DNA of 64,000 bases, from contig NZ_JAFEIG010000033.1 in NCBI RefSeq assembly GCF_017495225.1, forward strand, positions 238,500-302,499, read 5' to 3'. The stretch is from Daejeonella sp. Lineage in GTDB: Bacteria > Bacteroidota > Bacteroidia > Sphingobacteriales > Sphingobacteriaceae. The notes beneath the pieces were generated by a model. The model made no database searches. It was not told the DNA's origin and was given only the letters and a program-made list of their open reading frames with translations. Shown here piece after piece: positions 55,433-64,000 of this stretch (position 1 is its first letter; the number at the start of each line of letters is the position of its first letter). The position numbers were made by a program, and so were the translations under genes.

Positions 55433-56181
55433 GCTTTCATTTTGGCTTCCAATAGAATGTAAGGCGATAGGGCTTTCGATTCAAAAGGAAATATTTTAGT
55501 GAAGACTTTTCCGATATACCAAATAGATTTGATGAAGGCTTTTGTGAGGATAGATTTTTGATCTTTATTTTCAAGCCAAACACTGTATTTGCCTATGTAT
55601 GAAGCTTTTATAACTTCTAGGCCTAATTCTTCCATAAAGTTCTTGAGCAATTTCGGATCCATACATTCGATGTGGTGTTTTTCATAATTATCCCGATCGA
55701 ATGTTTTTTGAACCCATCCATTTACCCCTCTAAAATTTGGTAAAGTAATAAAAAGGGTTCCGTCTGGATTTAAAAATTCCAAGTGTCTGGCAATGATATC
55801 TTTGGTATCCTTAAAATGCTCAATTAATCCGCAAGAAAGCACTAAATCATATTTTTCTGTTGCCTTATATTGAAATAAGTCTGCTTCAATAAGCTTGATA
55901 TCATGTTCTTTTAAATTATTTTTCTCCAGAACCTTTTTTAGGATTCCGGGATGAATAAAATAGTCGAATAAGGTGCTTTCAACCTTTAGGTATTTTTTTA
56001 GGAAAATGGAGTAATATCCTGGAAAACCACCTAATTCGATTGCAGTTTTACTTTTATCTCTAAAAACTACTTGTTCCAAATATTGATGAAAAAGATAATT
56101 TTTATCGATAGAAATGGCCAAATCAGGTTTTGATTCCCAATAGTTAGTCCAAAATGTACGGTCGGTTAATTGATTCTCCAT
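55429..56181 (-). CDS. Class I SAM-dependent methyltransferase
   Basis: The protein (250 residues from ATG 56181) has motif I in AIELGGFPGYYS and motif II near TLFDYF. A post-I/IV region DLVLSCGLIEHF with LITLPNFRG is also present, in the Methyltransf_11/23 style. The frame could extend 6 codons upstream to a TTG, but MENQLTDRTFW is the natural N-terminus. It faces the glycosyltransferases and probably modifies a sugar or other surface precursor. Confidence 0.84.
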   Translation of the reverse strand: MENQLTDRTFWTNYWESKPDLAISIDKNYLFHQYLEQVVFRDKSKTAIELGGFPGYYSIFLKKYLKVESTLFDYFIHPGILKKVLEKNNLKEHDIKLIEADLFQYKATEKYDLVLSCGLIEHFKDTKDIIARHLEFLNPDGTLFITLPNFRGVNGWVQKTFDRDNYEKHHIECMDPKLLKNFMEELGLEVIKASYIGKYSVWLENKDQKSILTKAFIKSIWYIGKVFTKIFPFESKALSPYILLEAKMKA

Positions 56182-56291
56182 GTAAAACAAAGAAAACAAA
56201 AAGATTAGACATGCGCATAAATTTAAAGAGGAAATATGTTTGAGTTTGAATTCATCCTAACAATTAGCGTTATGAATTGTATTTTTGGCTA

Positions 56292-57566
56292 GTGAAAATC
56301 ATCCATTTAAATACATACGCCGGAAACGGAGGTGCGGGCAGGGCTTGTATGCGGCTAAATAAAGCTTTGCAGGCAGAGGGAGTGGATTCTGTGCTGGCTG
56401 TAAATTTTTTATTTAAGGATAACCCTGAGGTGGAAAATCTTTCGAAAGGCTTCTTTTCAAAATGGTTTAGCGCTGCAGGTATTATTTTGGAGCGGATTAT
56501 AGCTAAACTGTTCACTAAAAATGTACCGATTCCCTTTTCCTTTCCAGTTTGGGGTAAAGATATTTCTCGACTAAAATTACTGAGGTCGGCAGATATTATT
56601 CATCTCCATTGGATCAATCATGCATTTTTGCGCCCTGAAGATATTGCGCGCTTGTCGAATTTAAATAAGCCCATTGTGTGGACTTTCCACGACAGTAATG
56701 CCTTTACCGGTGGTTGTCATGTGCGTTATGAATGCGATCATTTTTTGAAAGAGTGTGGAGATTGTCCTGTTTTAAAATATTCGGGTGCAGATGACAGCTC
56801 ACATCGTATCTGGAAAAGAAAATTGAATGCTTACAGTAAATTGAATTTGAACATCATCGCACCAAGTCGCTGGATGGCCGACTCGGTAAAGAAAAGTAGT
56901 TTATTGGGTTCTGCACCTGTAGTAAATATTCCTAATACATTGGATATTAGCGTGTTTAAGGCAAGTGATAAATCGGATGCCCGTGAGAAGTTGGGCTTAA
57001 GCACTCAAAAATTTATGTTGATGAGCGGATTTATGCCATCGCGTAAGGATCTCCATAAGGGCACATCTTATTTGAAGGAGGCGATTGAACTTTTCATTAA
57101 AAATCATGAAATTTCACCCGAATCAGTCGAATTGATTGTATTTGGGAACAGAGACGAAAAGAATGTTCCTGATTTTCCGATAAAAACTACTTTCTTAGGA
57201 ACAATTTCTGATGATGAGAAGCTAGCTTTATGTTACAGCGCTGCGGATGTTTTTTTAGCGCCATCCTTGGAAGATAATTTGCCCAATACGGTAATGGAAA
57301 GTTTAGCTTGTGGCACTCCGGTAGCTGCTTTTACCACGGGGGGAATTCCTGATATGGTGAACCATAAATACAATGGCTATTTGGCTGAGTATAGGTCGGC
57401 AGTTGATTTGGCCTCAGGCATTGCCTGGATTTATAAGGAGGCCAATAGAGCTGAATTGAATTTACATGCACGAAAAACAGTTGAGGAGTATTTCTCGGAG
57501 CAAATTATTGCCCAAAAGCATATAGAATTGTACAAATCTTTGTTAAATAAGCATGTTTCAACCTAA
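56292..57566 (+). CDS. Glycosyltransferase, family 4
   Basis: The 424-residue GT-B enzyme has an N-terminal glycine-rich loop (YAGNGGAGRA) and the HLHWINHAFL strand. The C-terminal EX7E region is in APSLEDNLPNTVMESLACG followed by GTPVAAFTTGGIPDMV. I place the start at GTG 56292 (MKIIHLNTYAG); the upstream TTG at 56277 adds unlikely residues. It overlaps the next glycosyltransferase by 14 bases. Confidence 0.92.
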   Translation: MKIIHLNTYAGNGGAGRACMRLNKALQAEGVDSVLAVNFLFKDNPEVENLSKGFFSKWFSAAGIILERIIAKLFTKNVPIPFSFPVWGKDISRLKLLRSADIIHLHWINHAFLRPEDIARLSNLNKPIVWTFHDSNAFTGGCHVRYECDHFLKECGDCPVLKYSGADDSSHRIWKRKLNAYSKLNLNIIAPSRWMADSVKKSSLLGSAPVVNIPNTLDISVFKASDKSDAREKLGLSTQKFMLMSGFMPSRKDLHKGTSYLKEAIELFIKNHEISPESVELIVFGNRDEKNVPDFPIKTTFLGTISDDEKLALCYSAADVFLAPSLEDNLPNTVMESLACGTPVAAFTTGGIPDMVNHKYNGYLAEYRSAVDLASGIAWIYKEANRAELNLHARKTVEEYFSEQIIAQKHIELYKSLLNKHVST

Positions 57567-58305
57567 ATTAAGCGTAATTACGATAGTTTATAATAATGTG
57601 CGTGATATTGAGCGCACGGTGCTTTCAGTGCTCAATCAAAGCTATTCGAATATTGAATATCTGGTGATTGATGGTGCCTCGAATGATGGTACTATGGATA
57701 TTCTTAGGCAATATGAATCTCGTATTACAAAGCTTGTTTCGGAGCGAGATAAAGGTATTTATGATGCCATGAATAAAGGTTTGGCCTTGGCTACAGGAGA
57801 TTATGTTTTATTCATGAATTCGGGAGATGAGATTTATTCTTCCAAAACAGTTGAAAATATATTTGCTAGTGGTGACGATGCTGATATTTATTACGGTGAG
57901 ACAGAAATGTTTGATGATGCTTGGCAAAGCTTAGGTCGGAGGAGGCATAAAGCACCCGAAGCTTTCACATGGAAGGATTTTAAATATGGAATGAGTATTA
58001 GTCACCAGGCTATTTACATCCGTAAATCCCTCACTGAGCCTTACGATTTAACTTATAAACTGAGTTCCGACATCGATTGGATATTGAGAGCAGCGAAAAA
58101 GGCAAAGAAAATTGTTAATGTGAAGGCTGTTGTTGCTAAATATCTTGTTGGGGGCATGTCAAAGAAGAAACACCGGCAGAGTTTGGCGGAGCGCTTCTCG
58201 ATTTTTGTGAAGCATTACGGCTTAATTCCTACTATTTTTAATCATTTGCTTATTGCCTTTAATCTGGTTTTCTATTATTTGAGGCATAGAAGGACGAATG
58301 ATTAG
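57553..58305 (+). CDS. Glycosyltransferase, family 2 (WcaA-like)
   Basis: The 250-residue GT-A enzyme has SVITIVYNNVRDIERTV at the N-terminus, YLVIDGASNDGT, the DxD-like MNSGDE and a C-terminal hydrophobic stretch (about 225-243). It is in the family of colanic-acid and O-antigen transferases. The start overlaps the family 4 gene by 14 bases, so the two are co-translated and probably add consecutive sugars. Confidence 0.92.
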   Translation: MFQPKLSVITIVYNNVRDIERTVLSVLNQSYSNIEYLVIDGASNDGTMDILRQYESRITKLVSERDKGIYDAMNKGLALATGDYVLFMNSGDEIYSSKTVENIFASGDDADIYYGETEMFDDAWQSLGRRRHKAPEAFTWKDFKYGMSISHQAIYIRKSLTEPYDLTYKLSSDIDWILRAAKKAKKIVNVKAVVAKYLVGGMSKKKHRQSLAERFSIFVKHYGLIPTIFNHLLIAFNLVFYYLRHRRTND

Positions 58306-58324
58306 TTGGAGATATGTTTGATAA

Positions 58325-58345
58325 GGGCGGGGGTAAACCCCGCCC
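58325..58345 (+). terminator. GC-rich hairpin between the glycosyltransferases and yfhO
   Basis: GGGCGGGG (58325-58332) pairs with CCCCGCCC (58338-58345) around 5 bases. It is strikingly GC-rich for this genome. No T run adjoins it, so termination efficiency is uncertain. It lies between convergent genes. Confidence 0.55.
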
Positions 58346-58353
58346 CGACTGTA

Positions 58354-58384
58354 TTATTTAAGCTTTTATTTATTTAAGCTTTTA
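58354..58384. repeat. 15-bp tandem duplication spanning the yfhO stop codon
   Basis: TTATTTAAGCTTTTA occurs at 58354-58368 and 58370-58384, offset 16 bases. The second copy includes the last codons and stop of yfhO. Confidence 0.7.
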
Positions 58385-60854
58385 ATTCTTTTCTTTTTAC
58401 TTCCAAAAATATCGCATATCCCAATGAAAGCACTAAAAGTATCGAAGCAATTAAAGAAATAATCTCTCCAGTATAATAGGATGTAGGTTCAAACTTAAAT
58501 TCCAGCTTATGGTTGCCACCTGGCAATTGCGCAGCACGTAAAATATAATCTGCACGGAAATAAGGTATCTTTTCTCCATCTACATAAGCATTCCAGCCTT
58601 TATCGTACCAAATTTCTGAGAATACTGCCAAGGCATCACGCCCTGTTGAATATTCATAAGTCATGTGATCGGGGTGATAATTTGTTAATCTAATGAAGCC
58701 ATTAGCATCAAAACCAGTTTTCTTTGTATCAATAAGTGGCTTAAATTTCTCATCTACAACCATTACCTTTTTAGGGTCGAAGCTGCTGATTGCTATCATT
58801 TCTTCATCGGCATTTTTTACGTATTCTACTTGCTCTACAAACCAAGCATGACCCGCTGCACTTGAGCGATTAATCATGGATTGTTTATCTCCACTCTGAT
58901 TGGTAGTGATTAAGTACTTGGTATTCAGCATGTCTAGAACATCCTCATTGATTGCTCCATTAAACTGTTTGTCTAATACTTCTTGAAAACGCTTTAGTTT
59001 AGCAGCATGGTAACCTCCAATATTCTTGTGGAAGTAAGAAGGAATTGAGTTTGAGAATGGATTTCCTTGGGTAAGATCAAACACTCTGTAATAAGATTGA
59101 TCTCTCATAATCAGTTGATCCACATCCCTAGCTTGTGTTTGCTGCGCTAATACATTATCTTCAACAAATTTCTCATTATTTAAGTAGCGTTTATCGATAT
59201 TCCAAAGGTCGAATAAAACGATTACCGCCAAAGCAATAAATACAATTTGTGGATTTAATTTCTTCTTAATAAGCGCCCAGATTAATCCTGCGCCCAGTAA
59301 AACAAATATTAATGAACGGAAAGCATCTGCTCTAGCTAAACTAATTCTATCCTGAACTAAAGCATTTGTGATGGCATCGGCAAAGCCCTTATCGCCATTG
59401 GTTATCTGCATTAATCGCTCGGTGAAAAATCCATCATTTTGAGATTTGAAGCTTAAAAATGCATCAGGTAATACCATCAAAATTAGCAAGATACCGCCGC
59501 TAATAGCCAGGCTATACACCAAGCTTTTCTGTAATTTCTGTGGGGTCTCGTTTTGAGTGCTAGCCTCTTTTACTGCTAAAATCGCTAAAACTGGGACTAA
59601 GAAGGCAACAATTACCAAAATCGACTCAACAGCTCTAAATTTATTGTAGAGAGGGAAATAGTTAAAGAATAGATCTGAAAGGAATGGTAAATGTCTTCCA
59701 AAAGAAAGTAAAAGGCATAAAATACTCGCACTTAAAATCCACCACTTAATTCTGTTTTTTACTATAAAAAGTCCCAAAATGAATAGAAAACAAATACTGG
59801 CTCCAAAATACCAAGGACCAGAAGTAAATTGTTTATCACCCCAATAGGTGCTTAAGCCTACGGTAGATAATTGCTGAATAGCGGGTACAATTTGCTCTGC
59901 TGGGATGCCTTTTGAAGATAAAACTTTTGCTATTTCCGACTTTTCGTCGAGGTTTGCACCCGAAGCACCACCGTAAATATTGGGAGCTAAAAAAGTAAGG
60001 CTCTCACCTACACCCTGACTCCATTGATAGGCGTAATCACGATCCAATCCATTGCTTGGTGCTGATTTATCGGTAGTTAAATTTGACTTACCACGAATAG
60101 TTTCTGTGCTGTACTCGTAAGTGGTCCATAGCATACCCGCATTAACAGCTACAGCAAGCAAAGATGCTACTACCAGGTAACTAAATGATTTAATAAAGTC
60201 CTTAGTTTCTTTATTTTTTAGGGCATGATACAATTCAATTCCCACATAAATTAGTAGTGCGATGAACAAATAATAGGTCATCTGAATATGATTCGTTCTA
60301 ATTTCAACTGCTAAAAACAGAGCAGTTAAAACAGCCCCCAAGAGGTATTTTTTTCTAAAAGTGAGGATGATACCCGCAAAAATTGGTGGGAAAAATGCGA
60401 TTGCCATCGCTTTATTGCTATGACCTGCATCAATAATTTGAAAATTATAGGATGAAAATGCAAATGCAATAGCACCAGCTGCAGCTAGCCAAGGATTAAT
60501 TCTTAGGACGCAGAATAATAAATAAGCGCCTAAAAGGTATAAAAGAACAGTGTCAATAGGATTTGGGAAAACGGTCTTAAAAAATGAAATAACATAAGTT
60601 GTTACGTTATTTGGATACTGAACCCAGATTTGGTAAGCTGGCATACCTCCAAACATCGAATTAGTCCAGAGTGGACCTTTCCCATCTTTTGCTTTATAAT
60701 CCATGATCTCTTTTTGCATGCCCTTGGCCATGAGGACATCACTTTGGTATAAGGATTTACCTTGTAAAGCGGGACTGAAATACACAAAGCATAGTGCGAT
60801 AAATATTCCTATAATGGCTAGATGTACACCATTGTTTTTAAACCAGTTATTCAT
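58374..60854 (-). CDS. YfhO-family membrane protein
   Basis: The 826-residue protein has about twelve membrane helices in its first two-thirds, a long extracytoplasmic domain (about 560-800) and a final helix before a basic tail. The N-terminal region with YQSDVLMAKGMQKE and FGGMPAYQIW is typical of Bacteroidota YfhO proteins. A GT-C-like glycosyltransferase role, attaching sugars outside the inner membrane, is known for Bacillus YfhO and may apply. A promoter box lies just upstream. Confidence 0.88.
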   Translation of the reverse strand: MNNWFKNNGVHLAIIGIFIALCFVYFSPALQGKSLYQSDVLMAKGMQKEIMDYKAKDGKGPLWTNSMFGGMPAYQIWVQYPNNVTTYVISFFKTVFPNPIDTVLLYLLGAYLLFCVLRINPWLAAAGAIAFAFSSYNFQIIDAGHSNKAMAIAFFPPIFAGIILTFRKKYLLGAVLTALFLAVEIRTNHIQMTYYLFIALLIYVGIELYHALKNKETKDFIKSFSYLVVASLLAVAVNAGMLWTTYEYSTETIRGKSNLTTDKSAPSNGLDRDYAYQWSQGVGESLTFLAPNIYGGASGANLDEKSEIAKVLSSKGIPAEQIVPAIQQLSTVGLSTYWGDKQFTSGPWYFGASICFLFILGLFIVKNRIKWWILSASILCLLLSFGRHLPFLSDLFFNYFPLYNKFRAVESILVIVAFLVPVLAILAVKEASTQNETPQKLQKSLVYSLAISGGILLILMVLPDAFLSFKSQNDGFFTERLMQITNGDKGFADAITNALVQDRISLARADAFRSLIFVLLGAGLIWALIKKKLNPQIVFIALAVIVLFDLWNIDKRYLNNEKFVEDNVLAQQTQARDVDQLIMRDQSYYRVFDLTQGNPFSNSIPSYFHKNIGGYHAAKLKRFQEVLDKQFNGAINEDVLDMLNTKYLITTNQSGDKQSMINRSSAAGHAWFVEQVEYVKNADEEMIAISSFDPKKVMVVDEKFKPLIDTKKTGFDANGFIRLTNYHPDHMTYEYSTGRDALAVFSEIWYDKGWNAYVDGEKIPYFRADYILRAAQLPGGNHKLEFKFEPTSYYTGEIISLIASILLVLSLGYAIFLEVKRKELKA

Positions 60855-60876
60855 TCTGCATAAATTAGTTGAATGT

Positions 60877-60884
60877 CAAAAATA
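60877..60884 (-). promoter_or_regulatory. Probable yfhO promoter -7 box
   Basis: On the minus strand this reads TATTTTTG, 22 bases before the yfhO start. It directly follows the terminator hairpin of the upstream gene. Confidence 0.5.
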
Positions 60885-60888
60885 GAAA

Positions 60889-60923
60889 AAAGCTCAAACC
60901 TGCAATGCTTGTAATTGAGCTTT
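60889..60923 (-). terminator. Terminator downstream of the DUF4834 gene
   Basis: A 9-bp stem (AAAGCTCAA/TTGAGCTTT, 60889-60897 with 60915-60923) with a 17-base loop is followed on the minus strand by a T run. It lies about 100 bases after the DUF4834 stop. Confidence 0.7.
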
Positions 60924-61023
60924 GTGAAAATAAATCTATGGAAATTATTGATTTCTGCGAAATTAAGCTTAAAAACAAGCTTTTTATCGTCAAGATTTTT
61001 TAGAAATAAGAAATTATTTGGAA

Positions 61024-61275
61024 TCAGGGAGTTTTAATCTCTTCGTATTCTACAAAATCGCCAGCATCTTCCACCTTCGACTTAGCCTTTGGAGGCATAT
61101 AATCTACTCTGATGCGACCATCGGGACTAGGATTTTGTTGTTGATACCTTTGATTGGCTTGATTTTGTGCTTTGGTAATGATATTCTGAAATAATATGGG
61201 CAAGAGCAATCTTACAATCATTTTGATCAGCCATAAAATACAGATGGTAATAAATAGAAATTTTAATAATCCCAT
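61024..61275 (-). CDS. DUF4834-family small membrane protein
   Basis: The 83-residue protein has one long hydrophobic helix (about residues 4-30), a Gln/Asn-rich middle (QANQRYQQQNPSPDGRI) and an acidic end (VEYEEIKTP). This is the pattern of Bacteroidota DUF4834 proteins. Function unknown. TATCTTTG on the minus strand (61295-61302) is a likely -7 box, giving a leader of about 13 bases. Confidence 0.82.
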   Translation of the reverse strand: MGLLKFLFITICILWLIKMIVRLLLPILFQNIITKAQNQANQRYQQQNPSPDGRIRVDYMPPKAKSKVEDAGDFVEYEEIKTP

Positions 61276-61354
61276 GTTAAAAAATTATATAATGCAAAGA
61301 TAAGAGATAAATTTTTGATTAGCCTTTCAGCGCATTAAATGTTACAATTATTGA

Positions 61355-61555
61355 TCATATTTCTTCTTCGATAGAAATTACACGACCCACCTGACCATCC
61401 TCTAGCCTAACTTTTATTCCGCGAGAATGAAAGGCTGCACTTGTCAGTATGCTTTGAACAATTCCCCTTGTTTTCTTGCCGCTGCGTTGATCTTTTTTTA
61501 GGATAATATCAACCTCTAAGCCCGGAAAAATATCTTTTCTATTCTGACCGTTCAT
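61355..61555 (-). CDS. YwbE-family protein
   Basis: The 66-residue protein has the KOW-like small beta-barrel pattern of YwbE (DUF2196). GLEVDIILKKDQRSGKKTRG is followed by VQSILTSAAFHSRGIKVRLEDGQVGRV, spread over the protein. The family may bind RNA or nucleic acid, but no role has been fixed. It is 36 bases downstream of uvrB on the same strand, with no terminator between, so it may share its transcript. Confidence 0.85.
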   Translation of the reverse strand: MNGQNRKDIFPGLEVDIILKKDQRSGKKTRGIVQSILTSAAFHSRGIKVRLEDGQVGRVISIEEEI

Positions 61556-61591
61556 TCATTTAAATTATTGATTATCAATATAAATTCACAA

Positions 61592-63625
<2,034 letters not shown>

Positions 63626-63696
63626 GGGATATTACAAAGATAAGAAAGTTGTAGCGAGTATTTTGGGCAGGTTTTGTAAGATTGTTCTTTAGTCGG

Positions 63697-64000
63697 ACCG
63701 ACCAGAGGAAATTTTGTGTCTCTGCACCTTTGCTAGATCATGTCTGGGAAAATCCCCTTGAATCTGCGAGAGATAAAATTATCTCCCATCAAATCAGAAT
63801 ATAAATCTGCTACACGCACAAAAAAATGCTCCCGCAGATTAATGCGGATGAGCGCAGAAACAATCTGCGGAATTCTGCGATATCTGGGGGAGAAATTGGC
63901 TGGTACGGTGACAACACCGACCAGAGGAAATTTTGTGTCTCTGCGCCTTTGCTAGATCATGTCTGGGAAAATCCCCTTGAATCTGCGAGAGATAAAATTA
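63697..64000. repeat. Noncoding direct repeat with a 219-bp period
   Basis: An 85-bp segment (63697-63781) recurs at 63916-64000 with one mismatch (63726 versus 63945), and the second copy runs to the window edge. The word AATCTGCG and its complement occur at 63761, 63833 (inverted), 63862 and 63980. An open frame at 63740-63955 is composed of this repeat and is not convincing as a gene. The rest of 63643-63696 shows nothing. It may continue as a tandem array beyond the window. Confidence 0.85.

Noticed and set aside
63740..63955. 71-residue open frame after uvrB
   Set aside because: It is composed of the noncoding repeat, has no family resemblance and uses repeat words as codons.

Overview
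The window is a 64 kb chromosomal stretch of an AT-rich Bacteroidota genome, most likely from the order Sphingobacteriales (a Pedobacter- or Solitalea-like lineage; this is inferred from gene content, not from a database match). The evidence is GldJ- and PorV-type secretion/gliding genes, a trimeric b558-type succinate dehydrogenase, an ExbB-ExbD-ExbD-TonB-PstS-TPR cluster, a short NuoG, YfhO and DUF4834 proteins, and promoters with the phylum's TAnnTTTG -7 box. Nearly all of it is ordinary housekeeping chromosome. I see no prophage, insertion sequence, CRISPR array, tRNA or rRNA.

Layout. 1-4.8 kb: the 3' end of a Do-family protease, then sdhC-sdhA-sdhB. 4.9-12.9 kb: a beta-CASP metallo-hydrolase, an M28 peptidase, an ABC-2 exporter operon with a small membrane peptide, a divergent LytS/LytTR two-component pair, PlsC and a NUDIX hydrolase. 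12.9-17.3 kb: metK on the minus strand behind a probable SAM-II riboswitch, a lipid kinase, a SUI1/eIF1-like protein and PEP carboxykinase. 17.7-23.5 kb: a TonB-energising operon that also carries a PstS-like lipoprotein and a TPR protein. 23.6-36.7 kb: the complete fourteen-gene nuoA-N complex I locus. 36.7-41.1 kb: DedA, pyrophosphatase, CNNM/CorC protein, RsmE, DUF4159 and a biotin-carrier protein. 41.2-47.6 kb: a GMC oxidoreductase with its small subunit, gldJ, porV, ispF and a FeoB-associated peptide. 47.8-58.3 kb: typA, then a surface-polysaccharide group (flippase, methyltransferases, glycosyltransferases) interrupted by a large cytochrome c protein and a decayed small gene. 58.4-63.6 kb: yfhO, DUF4834, ywbE and uvrB on the minus strand. 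63.7-64 kb: a noncoding direct repeat.

The genes fit a respiring heterotroph: complex I and succinate dehydrogenase feed quinone, PEPCK supports gluconeogenesis, TonB/ExbBD energises outer-membrane uptake, and PorV/GldJ belong to the type IX secretion and gliding system.

The least explained structures are two intercistronic spacers (sdhA/sdhB and nuoE/nuoF). Each is built almost entirely of inverted arrays of degenerate 7-bp words around a 33-35 bp core, starts on the upstream stop codon and ends just before the next start codon. Their words differ, but the period, layout and part of the core agree. Other regulatory structure includes the riboswitch, a promoter-plus-hairpin between nuoA and nuoB, a 13-bp perfect hairpin inside the gene after tonB, and a possible LytTR operator.
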